From Armillaria gallica (Eukaryota; Basidiomycota; Agaricomycetes; Agaricales; Physalacriaceae), in the NCBI GenBank assembly GCA_037576215.1, contig JBANDB010000006.1:4712001-4776000 (forward strand): a DNA stretch of 64,000 nt. The letters are read 5' to 3'. Both the position numbers and the translations under genes were made by a program. Under the pieces are notes generated by a model, which saw nothing but the letters and a program-made list of their open reading frames with translations, ran no database searches and had not been told where the DNA came from. This document shows positions 22,061 to 34,786 of the stretch, one piece after another (position 1 is the stretch's first letter; the number at the start of each line of letters is the position of its first letter).

Positions 22061-22244
22061 TTTTGACTGGGCCACTCTTTATGTGGTAGGGAAAACTAGT
22101 CGTGTGCACAAAGAGAGATAGTGGACAGTAACCCCCAGCCTGTGAAACAGATGGAACAGAGTGGAAAGAATTATCGCACATGGTTGAATGAGAGGGTGGC
22201 AAAAGTCACATACTCTCACAAAGGAGCTTAACACAAGTGACAGG

Positions 22245-22416
22245 TGTAAAGACTGGTTATTTGCGAAAACCCGAGCTACTACAGCGGTATGTAGCTCTTA
22301 TATACTACTAAGGAATATCCAATAGGTACGATAGAACGAGTTGAGAACGTGGAGCGAGCGAGTGACAACGGGGTGATAAATGAAGGAAGGACCGGGCCTG
22401 AGGCTGGCTCGTTACA
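22245..22416 (-). repeat. 3' LTR of element D
   Basis: About 172 bp with TGTAAAG and CGTTACA ends (inverted TGTAA/TTACA). The right end is secure because a purine tract (CCAGGAGGGCATA on the minus strand) precedes it. The left end is inferred from the terminal repeat alone. Minus-strand TATATAAG near 22300 is a plausible TATA box. Confidence 0.6.
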
Positions 22417-22540
22417 TATGCCCTCCTGGTCAACGAAGTTGGGCACTATGGTAGAGTAAGAAATAAAAAGAGTGTAACAATCTTTGAATGAAGAGTAGAA
22501 GTCAATAAAAGAATGTAAGAAGTAAAAGAACATCACGAGA

Positions 22541-23419
22541 TTAGTTGCTTGCATTCTTCATGGTGGAATCTCCATTCACGTCGGTCTTGTCGCCCTCTGT
22601 ATTGACATAATAAAGCAAACCACCCTTATCCCCTTTGACACCCTTTCCGTGATCTGGATTGGGGTCTCCCTCTGCGTCCACCGATCCAGCACTGCCCTCA
22701 ATGAACTCAGGGAGATCATCATCTGAGCCTGAGAGGAATCCATCAAACATGTCTGCACCATAAGCATAGCGATCTGCGTGGCTGTCTGCGCTGTCCTTCC
22801 ACAACAATCCAGCCTTTTTATCGAGACGACGCTGGATAGCTTTTTCCTTGGCAGTCTCGTGCTGGAAAAGGATCTGATGGCTGAGGAAGCGAGTCTTGTT
22901 GTACTCGCGTTCCGAGATGACAACGTAACCGGGGATATCAAGCTGGTGGGGATCAAAGAGGAACTTCATGTTGACGTGAAGTCCTTGGCTGGTGGGAGAT
23001 GGAGCAAGGAGATGGTCAAGAGTATAGCCTGTAGGCCTGTTGGGATTATTGGGATTAGGCTTGACCCATTCAATGAACTTTTCAACCTGGGTACCTGCAT
23101 TGAATGAGGCCGTGATGGCATCATAAGCGATGGGGGCAGTGCGAATCTGTCTGCACTCCGAGATGCCATCCTTGGCATGTACACGGCAAAGACGGTTGTT
23201 GTGCTCTATGCACTTGAGCATCTGCACTGCATGGACTTGAGTAATGAGGCCTCCAAATGCACCAGAGCTGGGGGCTTCATGAGCATCAAACCATTCACGA
23301 CTGCGACGAATCATGAATTCTTTCAGAGCTGGAGGAGAAGCCTTTGCGATCAAAGGATGAAGATAGGCTGGGAGTTTGCGACCCTTCTTGCCTCGAGGTT
23401 TGGTGCGATTGCCAGGCAT
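22541..23419 (-). CDS. Element D C-terminal extra ORF of unknown function
   Basis: ATG at 23419 (MPGNRTKPRGKKGRKLPAY) opens 292 codons with no stop, in frame with the end of pol, so it may be a separate protein or a C-terminal extension. The N-terminus is basic. The centre has SPPALKEFMIRRSREWFDAHE and a YDAITASFNAG stretch, and the C-terminus is acidic and Asp/Gly-rich. I do not recognise a domain. It contains no in-frame stop although the rest of D has ten. It lies between the chromodomain and the PPT, the same place where gypsy-1 and X carry antisense genes, but here in sense orientation. Confidence 0.55.
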   Translation of the reverse strand: MPGNRTKPRGKKGRKLPAYLHPLIAKASPPALKEFMIRRSREWFDAHEAPSSGAFGGLITQVHAVQMLKCIEHNNRLCRVHAKDGISECRQIRTAPIAYDAITASFNAGTQVEKFIEWVKPNPNNPNRPTGYTLDHLLAPSPTSQGLHVNMKFLFDPHQLDIPGYVVISEREYNKTRFLSHQILFQHETAKEKAIQRRLDKKAGLLWKDSADSHADRYAYGADMFDGFLSGSDDDLPEFIEGSAGSVDAEGDPNPDHGKGVKGDKGGLLYYVNTEGDKTDVNGDSTMKNASN

Positions 23420-26400
23420 AGCTAGTGGGATTGGAGTGAGGATGGACTTTGAAGAAGAATAGCATAGTGGGAAATAGTGAGAGTGTGAGGATGCGAGCGT
23501 GGGGGGATTCACATGGCACGTCCCCTTTTGTATCCTCGTAGAAGCATCTAATTCAAATGCTATAGAGCTCACGGAAATCCCATGCTGTTCTGGGTCAGAG
23601 GGTAGCAGGGCATGACCCATCAGTAAGTTACCAATGGATGCACATCCCAACAAATCAAGGTAGTCAGTGAGACTGCCGAGTCCTACAAGCTGGTCAAAGG
23701 ACATCCATGTTATGTCACCAGTTGTCCATTTAACTTCAAATACGGCTTGCTCTTTAGTGCCATGGTGTGATAGAATCCATTCAATTTTCCATTGAGGTTC
23801 AGCCTCTGGAGTCTCTTGTAATTGAGTGTCAAGATGTCCTGGAAATCTAGGGTCATCATTAGGAACATGTATCCAAAGCAATGAGGAGTGAAAGACTGGG
23901 TGTACTCCTCTCTGGATAAAGCTTGAAAGTAGCTCCACACGAAAAGAATGATTTTCGAAGTCCCTTGTGATTTTGTAAGGGCCAATATACTTCAGAATTA
24001 ATTTGCGAGCTAGACCTTTAGCAAACTTCAAATTTTGGGTGGATACATATATGAAATCACCTTCATGGAAGGGTTTAAAACGCTGCTTCCGATTTGCGAT
24101 ACGAGTTTGCTTGACTCGTGCTTCAAGAATTGCATCATGAGCTGACATGATAGCTAGATGTCGCAACTGAGCAAATGTTCGGACTGAGGGATACTCATTC
24201 TTCATGTTTGAGTTCCATATCATTGATCTAGGTATACATCCAGTGTTGAGCATGAACGGGGCATATCCGGTAGTCTCAGACCAGGCACAGTTAAGCACAA
24301 ATTCAATGGTGGGCAATTTTGATACCCAATCCTTCTGAGTAGAATCGATGCACTGTCATAACATCTGGGTGATAGTACGGTTAGCTCGCTCCATAGAGCC
24401 ATCACTCTGGGGGTGATATGCACTGGGCATATTCAGCTGCATACCTGTGAGCTCATGCAGTCTTTTCCAAAAGACACTGGTGAACAGTGAGTCACGATCA
24501 CTGATAATCCATTGAGGCATTCCATGGTGTTTGTAGACATGCTCAAACATCAGCTCAGCTACTTGACGGGCAGAGTAAGTTATACAGCAGGGAACGAGAT
24601 GTACCATTGAAGTAAATAGATCAATAATAACAGTTATCAAATCAAAAGTACCATCACGATTTTTCAAATCAGGCAAAGGTCCCACAAAATCAACACTGAT
24701 AGCTTCCCATGGATACGATGGGACCTTGAGAGGATGTAGCAAGCCATAGGGCTTCTGGTTGTTAGGCTTGCTCATCTTGCATGTATGACAAGACTCACAA
24801 TATGATTTCACATCCAAAACCATATCCTTCCACCATACACTCTGGCAAAGGTAATCCAACATTTTGCTGGCACCAAGGTGAGCTAGAATGGAATGAGCTT
24901 CCAAAATAATAATTTCTTGAGCTGAACGACCATTTACGAGGACACGAGGTATGCAAAGAAGTCGGTCATTGTTCTTTTTGAGGTACAAAAGGCCTGTATC
25001 CTGGTTCCACTTGAAGTTAGCAAAGTGATCAGGGTTTTCTACTACCCTTTTGAAGAGAGGATCATCAGAATAGTGATGTTGAATTGCTTTCTCGAAGTCA
25101 AGGCCATTGAGCAAGGGAATGGAATTGAGCAACGTTGCCCAAGTCAAGTCTGGCTCAGCACGGGAAATTTCAGGATCGTGGAAATTTGCTTTGCTAGCAC
25201 TTGTGGCCTTCAGTTCCTCTTGCTCTTGAGATCCATTGCCATCCTGATTTCGTTCAGGCTTCTCTTCTATCCTAGGACTAGTGTATACCTTTGCTGAAGG
25301 TCCTGCAAGTGTAGGATTGGAGATCTGGGCTGTCCCCATGTTGCTAGGGCTTGGCCTTGCAGGGATCTTGATGGTGAGCTTTTCCTGCTCTTTTTCACCA
25401 TTTCCCTTACTTCCTTATCGTGTTTTAGGACCATTAACTCGTTTAGGTGTATTGTGACTCGCAGTGGACGACGATGAGGTCAAATTTTCAGTACTCCCAC
25501 CCTCCTGTGCGTGTCTAGGGCCAATGACGCATACATGGCCTTTCATTCGTTTTGCAAACTCAGATGATGTTTCTGGATGACCCGTATCCGCGTTGGATCG
25601 TTTTGGGAGTGCCCTGGAACATGTTGTACATGCTGCAAAGGCTTCCAGGCCTGCTAGCAATGGTATGGTGATTCCATGACTGTTTAGATGGTCCATACTA
25701 ACATTATCATCATGATCAGTGTATTCTGAGCATGCGCAGACAGTTCCAGGGGCATTGTTGGTGTAGACGCGTGAGAGAGCATCCGAGAGGACATTGGTTT
25801 CACCAGGTACGTATACTATCTCGAAATCGAACGCGCTCATCTTTTCTAACCAATGCGCTTGCCTTCCTGTTAGGTCTTTTTGCTTCATAAGGTGAATTAA
25901 CCCCTTATGATCCATTATCCAAGTAAAATGAATACCCTGTAGGATGTCCCGATGGTGTAGCATCGTCTCAAGACCTGCTAGCATTTCCAGTTCATGTACA
26001 GCATAATTCTGTTGTGCTGAACTGAGCTTCGCAGAGTAGAAGGCTGCTACTTTGGCCTTCTGCCATTCATCCCCTTGTGCAACGTAGCCTGCTATGCTGG
26101 CAGAGCTTGCATTGGTGACCATCCAGACTGGTTTGCGATCTGGTGAGTAATTCAGTGGTACTCGGCTATGGTTATGGTGATGCTCAACAATTTCTTTGAT
26201 TTCATCAAAGGCTCATTGTTCAGTGTAGGACCAACAGAATGGGACCATTGAGCCTGTGAGGCCATGGAGGATTCCCATGGGGCCACGGATGCGAGGTAAG
26301 TCATCTGCAAGATATCCTACACTTCCAAGGAATCCTGACAATAATCCTTTTGATGTAGGAGTCTTCCAGTTGATTACCGAGTCTACCTTATCAGGATCCA

Positions 26401-27331
26401 TATGTATACCATTATCGTCAATGATACAACCAAGTACTTTCATTTCCTTTGGCAAGAAATTAAGCTTCGAGGCACTCAAGTATAATTGCTCTCATTTCAA
26501 GACATCAATAATACATTTAACATGCTTAACATGATCCTCAATGCTGTCAGAATAGATGATCACATCGTCTAGGTAAACCTCCATGAAGACACCTATGTAG
26601 GGTGAGAAGATATGGTTCATCAGCGCCTGGTATGTTGCGGGTGCATTACAGTCACCCTGTTGGAGAACGAGACTAACCATATTTCCATCAGGTGTTGTAA
26701 CCGTAGTTCTGTCAACATGCTCAGGAACTACTTGGATTTGCTTGTAGGCATCTTTGCCATCAATAATGCTTCGATATTTGCACTTCGCAACACGACACAA
26801 GATCCCTTCAATGCTCGGGAGAGGTGCCGACACTTTGTGAGTGTTGGCATTGCGTGCGTGCAAGTCAACAACAGTCCGAAGTAGGTGTTTTTGCTTTCCT
26901 ACTTTTGGAATCAGTAACATTGGTACTGAATTCCTGGAGGTAGTAAGTTTCCACCTACCTGAAGACAAATAATCCCTTTGTTTCTGATCCCATTGTGAGT
27001 GGAAGGCCTCAGGACACCGAGATGGCCTCCAGGGATATATCTTATGCTCGTCAATGAGTGGGATTGTATGGTTGATAGCCCGTAGTGGTGGTAATGGTGT
27101 TTCCGAAGCTGTCTTGCAGATGGGGGCCGCATACTCTTGAAGCTCTGCATGAACTTGCTCGAGCACATCCTCACTGACCATCATAGCTTGGGACCGAATC
27201 TGGCTGACATTGTCACCCACCATAGGTAATGCCATATCGCTTCCGATCTCAATAGATGATGGGTTAAAGCAAACACGAACATTATGTTGATACAACCATG
27301 GGGTACCAAGGACCAAATCGTAGCCGGAGAG
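23420..27331 (-). pseudogene. pol: Element D pol: RT, RNase H, integrase, chromodomain-like end
   Basis: RT: LLRTVVDLHARNANT, EVYLDDVIIYSDS (canonical YLDD). RNase H: WIMDHKGLIHLM, SDALSRV. Integrase: CESCHTCKMSKPN finger, SVDFVGPLPDL, ISDRDSLFTSVFWKRL, YHPQSDGSMERANRTI. A chromodomain-like segment follows (WKIEWILSHHGTKEQAVFEVKWTTGDITWMSFDQL). Stops: TGA 26492-26494, 26213-26215, 24356-24358 and TAA 25415-25417. A frame change separates this from the protease at about 27316-27342. Confidence 0.85.
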
Positions 27332-27341
27332 ATTTGCAATG

Positions 27342-30300
27342 TCAAAGTAATGCTCCGTTTTGATGCTCTGGTACTTGAACTGAACCTTTGCCCCAGAAAA
27401 TCTTGGAGCGAGATCCTTGGACTGTGAGATGCAAGGGAATTGGGGTTGGAAGGTAAGTCTTGAATACCTTTAGTTGATCTGCTAATTGAGTAGACATGAA
27501 GTCTCCCAAGGAGCCGGTATCAACCAAGGCTTGGCATGGCTTTCCATTGATGTCGACAACAATAACAAGAGGTTGAGGTACCACACAGCCGATGTCCTTG
27601 ACAACTGAGGCATGTCACTGAATAGCTGGGTAAGTCTTGGGCTCGATTTGAACTCCTGCTATACTCATAACATGAGCATAGCCATTCCGTTCTTCCCAAT
27701 GCAGGTTGCCATCCATCAAGTGCAAGTAGCTATCTGCTGCCACAACCACAGAATCAAGTTCTTTCTCAAATGAGGTCATTTCTGTGGACTGCGAGAACAA
27801 GTGGGTAAGAAACTCATATTCAACAGGGCCTTGAAGTCATTGTAACAGAGTTTCGTAGGCTTGATTGAGCTTCTTCCAGTACCAACTCAGCAGGTCAAAG
27901 TTTGGATTAGTCAGATACTTGATAGGTACTGATGTTTTAAAGTCTCGGTAAGTATCTTCAGTGATATACTTGTGCGAGGACTTTCTCAGGTGAGGGTAAA
28001 TAATATAATGAATATCATCTTCCAGGTTCTTGGAGTCCTTGATAAACAGAACATGTTTTGTCAAGGATTCTCGAGCTGCGGTAGCAAGCAGATGCCCTAT
28101 CTGAGGGTAATCCATGTTCTGGAAGGCTGGTATGTGGTCGAACATGGCCAGCTGCCTTCCCCAGAACTCTCCAGGACTGAATTGTGGGTTCAATATCCAT
28201 GAGATAGGTAATTCTCCTCCTAAGCTGCAATCGTGGTCAATGAACTTAAGCATACAGTCTTTCTTAGACTCCCATACCATGAAGCGAAGGTGGCCATGAG
28301 GTTCAGTGTTATCTCCTGGGTACGGCTGGCTCCCATGAAGCTGAGCTTTGAGAGCTTTGACAAGTACGTTGCCCATCCTTTGAAGGCGCCATTGTTCCAA
28401 TCTAACCTTGATAGCTTCAGCGTGCTTTATCTTTTCAAAGCGAAGTTCATCAAGGAGGAACGACTCATAATGCATTGTGACAAATGCCTTCAAGTTCTTT
28501 GATAGCCATCCAATAGCATCAAAGTACAGGTTCTCAAGTCTCACCACGTCAATCTGAAGTACAGCAAGATTTGACTGATCTACAATAGTAAGCTTGTCTG
28601 ATTGAGCTTCTTGGCTCACACTGAACCAGTCATAGGGTGAGATATGGCTATCGGTGAAGCCTAATTCTTTCAAGTCTGGGTAGCAACTGATGCCATGACT
28701 CAAAATGAAGTGTAAGCCTTGCATGAGAGCATCTCCAATCTCTGAAGACTTGCTAAACCACTTTGCAGAGTCAAACGGCAGTGCAAGGAGTCTTGCACAT
28801 TGCTTCGCATACCAAGCACTAATACGAAACTTTGGATTTCACAGCAAGGATGCTGAAATGGTGAGTTCACCATGTCCTGACTCGGTATCTGCCACAGTAA
28901 AGGTATCCTCATTCAGATGGAACACACCAAACCAATGAGAGCTCACAGCTCCCCAATGGAGTTCATCTCCCAGGTAAGGAGCATCATGATTTAAGCTCAT
29001 CTCAGCAGCATACTGATAGAAGTCACCAATACTGGTAGGATGCCAGCACAGATCTACTTCTTGGCACAAAACAAAGTTTGAATACCCTGTTTCTGGATAC
29101 CTGAAAACTTCCTTAACATCATCAGCCCAGCAGTACAATGGCTCACCATTGCGATCCTTAGAGCAAGCATCTTCCTCAGACCACTGAAGACTGAAATTCT
29201 TAATTTCAGAAACTGATAAGGTTACATTACATGCTATGCTTCCGAAATCACTGATGAAGACTTCCAGATCATTTAATTCTGGTTCATGTGAAGCACCGGG
29301 GCTGGCAACTGAAGGTACAGCCTCATCTGTGGGCTCAGCAGGTGGGGCATAGAGTTCTTCCATCACTCTTAATTCCCACTCACTGTCTGATTCACAATCA
29401 GAACTTTCGGAGTCATCTGTTTCTGACACTGGTTCAAGGTCTGGGATATTTTCGTTGTCTGAATCCCGGGCTTGCGACTGACCATCATCCTCATCAGGGA
29501 TGAACATCATTCCAATGGAGATATGATCTGTTGATTCTGTAGTTTCAGCAAGCTCATGAAGATTTCCTTCTGCCAATTCATAGTGCATGCCATGCACTGA
29601 GAATCCTGGCGGTCTCTTTTTATTATTGGACTTGACTGTATTACCATGAGGGCAGTTCTGAGCCATATGCCTGACTTCCTCACAGTTAAAGCACTTGTTA
29701 GCAGCTACTAGTTCCACCTTTTTGCTTTCTGTCACTTTACTGCCAGAACCAGATGATGTAGAAGGCTTGCCGCCTCCTCCATTACACCCTCCATGAGGAT
29801 GCTTATTGCCTGAGCCTCCTTTGGATGACGATGAAGCCTGGTTATGACCTGCGGAATGTCCTGATGGGGTAGATCCACCATTTCAAGGCCCATTCTTGTG
29901 GTGAGAATAGCCCTTGCTGTTATTATTATTAGGCTTATTCTTCCTTGACAAGGTCCTGTTATTTCCGTTACCATTGCCATTGTTACCACCTTGAGAGGGC
30001 TTCTTTTCCTTGCTGTGAGGTGTAGCCTCAAGGTCAGCCATCTCAATTAGTTCAGCTTCTTCAACAATGCGACGCCAACTATGAACTTCTTTATTCAGTT
30101 TTGCCCGATGAAGTTCACGTTGCATCTCTTTTCAGAAACCATCCCAAAGCTTAATGACACGTTCACATTTACTAGTGACGCCAACAAGTCCATACAAGGT
30201 TTCAAGCTCATAAACATATTCTGAAACAGTACGATCATTCTGATAACACCTCTTGATTTTATCACGTTGCTGACTACAATAATTCAGAGGGAAACAAGCA

Positions 30301-32006
30301 TTGAACATCTCATGTAAGAAGTCCAATAGCATCCATTCTGCATGATTCTTAGAAACCTTTTGAATGAAGTATGAGAGGGCTTTACCCTTCAGGTAATGTG
30401 ACATCAAGAATACTTGTTCATCTCCAGGAACCTGACCTTCTTTACAGAACTGAGTCATTTCCATTGTGAAGCGGTGAAACTTCTTGCCATCAGCTGTTCC
30501 ATCATATGGAGTTGAAGGAATCAGTTTTATGATTCGCTTCTGCCCACGGTTATGCCTTCTATGACCATGGCCACGTCGACGACGAGATCCATGCCTCCGG
30601 TGGTGGTGACAATGGCCATGGCCATGGTGAAATGAGTCCAAAGAACCTGAATCTTCTGAGTCTGATGATGACAACAATGATGATGAGCTGCTACTAGAAC
30701 TCGAGGGACTGGAGTCATCATCTGAGGAATCACTGTCAGATGGTGAAGAGTATGAATAGTCAGAATCTGAGTCTGACTCATCACTAGAGAATGAATCAGA
30801 GCTCGAAGGCTCTGAATCAGAAGAGCTAGCATGCCGCTTCGCCTTCCGTTTATCACTCTTCTTCTTGTTGAGCTTCTGTTTCCGTTCTGGTGAGGCTTTC
30901 TTCTTTCCAGAATGTTTCTTCTTGGATTTACCCACTTGCAGAACGTTGGCCAAGAAGCTATCAGCTGGAAGCTGATCCATTGGACGAGTAGAGCCATGTC
31001 AGCTCTCATGATGACTGCTAGATGGTGCTCTGGACCTGCCCCGAATGACATCTGCCATCCGACGGTCAAATGCACTTGCCAGCAGCTCAAGATTGTGAAC
31101 ATTCTTCTTTTTTGAAGTCCTTTTCTTTGATTTCTTGGGCTTCTTCTGATGTTCTGCCGGTTCAGGGTCCTCAGGATCTTCATCGGAAGTTTGCTCAACC
31201 TCAAGACTGTCATAATGGCCAGTTTTACCAACCATTTTCTTAGCCTGTGAAGTCTTAGACTTGCTAGAAGCCTTGGTCCACTTTGAGGATTTTCCAACTG
31301 CCATGAATCCATCACTGTCAATCTCAGATCCAACCTGATCACCATCAAGGGATTCCTGGACCTCATCATGAACCTGGTTCCAATTCTTGAGCACCTCACA
31401 TTGAGCCTCAATATCCAATTCGGAGTCATCAACCTCCTGGTTACAGTTGACAAATTTTCCCTTTGCAATGTAGGAGCTCGGTCCTGGTGTTGCATTAGGA
31501 GTCTCCGGTCGGTTTTGAGTCTGCTCCTGAGTAATCTTGTCCTGATGTTTTGCCAGGATCTCACACTGCTCAGCAGTTAGATTACATTCTGCAGCTCTAA
31601 CCATAGAAGCTTGCTCCTTAGTAAGCTTCCTTACCTTCTGCTGTTCCTTGAAATGAACAGTAGGTTTACTCAGGTCATCTAAGCTCTGAGTATGATGGAG
31701 CCTCACAGGCCATGCCAGTTGAACATTAGTAGGTTCCTCTGCATCCATCTTACTGGATGCTTTCTCAGACTCCATACTAGAACTAGATGTATCAGAATCA
31801 ATTTCATCTTCTATATTACTATGAGACAAATTCTTCTTTGAAATATTCATAGCAGTCGGATTCCCTTGGGAACCAACATTTTCATCATCCTCCAAGTCAG
31901 AGGAAGACACCGCAGATGTGTCTGTCACCTCCTCCATCTGTACTCGAGTGGAGAGAGGGTTTCTCAGTGTGGCCTTGCCAGGCGCTGGAACACGGCTTGC
32001 AGCCGG
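27342..32006 (-). pseudogene. gag: Element D gag, zinc knuckle, long linker and protease
   Basis: One frame with TGA stops at 30999, 30132, 29883, 28839, 27837 and 27615 (first plus-strand base). Upstream part (31000-32000) is acidic/Lys-rich and disordered. Ser/Asp-rich and His-rich tracts follow, then a retrotransposon-gag capsid (MTQFCKEGQVPGDEQVFLMSHYLKG to RTVSEYVYELETLYG) and a zinc knuckle CFNCEEVRHMAQNC. A linker of about 580 codons (29600-27840) of unrecognised fold precedes protease (QALVDTGSLGDFMSTQLADQL). The N-terminus is lost to element X, so the apparent start inside the LTR is an artefact. Confidence 0.8.
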
Positions 32007-33717
32007 TGACGAGGCTGGTGACGGGCACCCATGAAACTGAGCATGGCCTAGCGTGAACACACACCAAACTCAACTCAACCCCACTAAACACACACACACA
32101 ATCTCCTTAAGTGTGGAGGGGAGCAAGGATTTTAATTCTTCTTGCGCGCTGACAGTATCCCAACTTCTTTCAGTGAGCTCGCTAGAACAATACATGCAAT
32201 AATGTAGTATTTTCAAGCTAGTCTCAATTTCTCTAGCTCTTCAGAGCTTTTTACAAGAGAGCACGGTGAACCACACAACCCTCGAGGCAAAATATATTTC
32301 AATAGCCAGAACACACGGACACGCAGATCCACAAATTGACCAAGTTTGGTCAGTGAGCTCACTAAGTATGACCCGCCGCTAGACCTAGTCTGCATGCAAC
32401 GCTGCCTTTCTCTTAGGGGCTAAACCTGACTTCCAAACTCATCATGATGGAGGCCCTCGGCACTCCCACTCAAGTCTTAATTACTTTCAGAACCGTCCCC
32501 ACAAGTCCTCACACACAGTGCGCTCACCCTAACAATGGTGCCACGAGGTCCAACTGCACACACCTGTCACACTTCATGTAACTGCTAGAACAGCTCAAGC
32601 TGGCTGATTCCCTTGCAACTACTTCTAGACCTACACAGAGGCCGACACAACACAAGTTCTCTTTTTACACTGAACCAGAAAAGGAACAGAGCTTTTCTCT
32701 CAGATTTATCTCAGCAAACTCTCAAGATGGGTGCAGCGTCACTGTCCTGAATCTCTTTCTTATCTCAAGTAAACCGAAGTTTTTATCCAAAATGTTTCTC
32801 TTGTTCTATTTCTCTGTGAGCTCGCTAGACTTGCATTCTAGCTGAGGCTCAAAGCTACTAACTCTTACACGTCGCAACAAGTCCAGATCCAAACTGAAAC
32901 TTTATTACTGTACATGGGGGGTAAGTATCTTGCTTTACTACATGAAATTCTACCTACTTATACTACGGGGAATTGATTATTACAAACGGTCTTTTAGTAA
33001 TTTACTTCCTTTGTCGGCCAATAATTCTTTGTCTGAACGGGCGCAACGCTCTTGGCAGAGTGCCGCTTGGGCCTCCTTTTAGTATCCTCAAAGGGCTAAG
33101 TGATGTTGATGTTGTTCGCCCTAGCAGCAGAGTAGCTCACTGACTTGTACTCAATGGCTGCTTAATCCTCGATCACTGATCACACCTCATATTTGGCTTT
33201 CGGTTCTGCTCTGAAGGTGACAGCTTCATATTCTAGACTCGGTAACCAAGGAATGCTTCGGATTTTGAGTCCGCTTGCTATTCCCATTGGCCAAAGTCTG
33301 TTTCTATGCCATGTCTGGGGTTCTTTTGATTACTCCGCACGTGATATCTTTTCTCCAGATCTCCAGGGACTACGTGTCATAGATTATTGACACGTAGTTA
33401 TCTAAATTAGTTCCAGCCTGCATACAAGCACATCCCACTGAAAGTTGAATTCTCTACTGCAGACAGAGGTTTTGTGCGAGTGAGCTCGCTCTTCAGCCCT
33501 ATTGTCATGCATGTCCATAAGGTACAGTGCAACGACGAAGTCCTTATGTTTTAATTCCGTTGCTTCTGTTTCTATCATAGAGCTCTCAACCTTAGTGACC
33601 TTGCTTCCTCGCGTGCCGTTTGCATTGTTAGTCTGCTCTCTGTGCTTCTGCTTTGCTAATGTGTAAGGTATGTGAATTTTGCAAAATTACATCCTTAGAC
33701 ATGCTGCAGGCATGACA
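32007..33717 (-). repeat. Family A LTR (recombinant: 3' LTR of X joined to the solo LTR)
   Basis: 1711 bp, TGACGAGG to GGCATGACA on the plus strand. The left end flanks element D. The right end flanks the integrase C-part with CTGC, the decayed partner of the CCAC at 46490-46493. Exactly the same length as the 40742-46489 copy without its insert. A 60-codon ORF (MQTRSSGGSYLVSSL..., 32395-32213) is shared by all three LTR A copies but is not convincing as a gene. Confidence 0.85.
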
Positions 33718-34455
33718 CTGCACTGGGATGTCTGTCAGGTGCTCTATAAAGCGTGCAGCGGGGTAGAAAACCAGTGGCATCACTACTTCATCCTCATAAT
33801 GTGGGCTGACTGAGTGACCGTACGAAAAAGGATGGGATGCTCTCCGTTCTTTGCAGTAACAGGGGCACATCCAGTCCTACCATTAGACGTACTAGAAGCA
33901 ACTTGGCTAGTGGAGTACCCTGGCAGAATCCTAGAAGGCTGGGAGCTCCGTGGACTAAGGGCCATAGCGCTACAGAAACATGCAGACCAAGTAGAAGAAA
34001 TGCGCCAGAACATGGATGCGGCGAAGAGAGAAAGAACATTGCAGTATGCCAAGATGAATGCTAACAAGATCAAAGAATTCAAGTTTAAGTGCAGCGATCT
34101 GGTCTTGATGGGAAACAGTCAGATTGAGAGCTCATTAAACATGAAAATGAAACCACGATACTTGGGGCCCCTGGTGGTCGTGCATCACACCAAGGCCGGC
34201 AATTACATCTTAGCCGAGATAGATGGAGCTATAATCCGTTCTAAGATAGCTGCGTTCAGGGTAGTACCATATCTAGCCCGAAAGTCCATAGATTTGGAAG
34301 GGCGGGTACTTGAACTCATGGATATGTCACACACGGAGTTACAGAAACTTATGGACTCCCCAGAGCCTAAAGATAAAGTACCAGATAACTTCACAGAGGA
34401 TTATCCAGAGACAGAGAACTGTAAGGTGTCAAAAGACATTAACTTAGACAATTAA
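33718..34455 (+). pseudogene. pol: Element X integrase, C-terminal part (inverted)
   Basis: Opens in frame as (L)HWDVCQVLYKACSG, the continuation of NGRIERP at 46490 on the other strand. Then WADxVTVRKRMGCSPFFAVTGAHPVLPLDVLEATWLVEYPGRIL, and an SH3-like C-terminal region (CSDLVLMGNSQIESSLNMKMKPRYLGPLVVVHHTKAGNYILAEIDGA). A TGA at 33811-33813 replaces the Arg of WADR. It ends at a TAA at 34453-34455. No chromodomain is visible. Confidence 0.85.
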
Positions 34456-34786
34456 ACTCAGAGAGCTCGCATCAAAGAAAGCACAAGACACCCTGAGGGC
34501 GGTGTATTATGGCATGTAAAGACAGTGCGAGGCCATTACTAACTAATGGCGGAGAGGGAAAACTAGCTAAACAGCATAAGATGAAAACTACTGGATGATG
34601 AGATAGGCCCTGGAGACTCCTGGAATGCTACTCCTAAAGTAAGCTAAGAGAGAATAACAGTAAGGAAGCAGATAGTCAACATCAGTAGCAGATAACTGGA
34701 AAGAGATGTGAGGAGATGAGGAAACTGAGTTACCATGACCATTACCAATGAGAGAACCGGAGATATCAATGATGAAGGGCTGGGGC
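34456..34786. other. Spacer between integrase and antisense gene 2
   Basis: No coding signal seen. The 3' ends of the plus-strand integrase and the minus-strand antisense gene converge here. Confidence 0.4.

Larger units (their letters stand above)
22245..32006 (-). mobile_element. Gypsy element D, 5' part displaced by insertion of element X
   Basis: Minus-strand Ty3/gypsy element: 3' LTR 22245-22416, PPT 22417-22434, an extra ORF, pol, gag. Its 5' end is not in the window because element X (LTR at 32007) lies in gag. It carries nine TGA stops at apparent CGA positions and one TAA, so it is older or more heavily mutated than gypsy-1 and E. Confidence 0.85.

Noticed and set aside
30527..31564. 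345-aa minus-strand ORF in element D gag
   Set aside because: It overlaps the real gag frame, which carries the capsid, and shows no family motif; it is open because the low-complexity Ser/Asp region lacks stops in several frames.
33193..33390. 65-aa ORF (MAFGSALKVTASYSRLGNQ), also at 41069-41266
   Set aside because: It is antisense within LTR A and appears twice only because the LTR is repeated; no other coding evidence.
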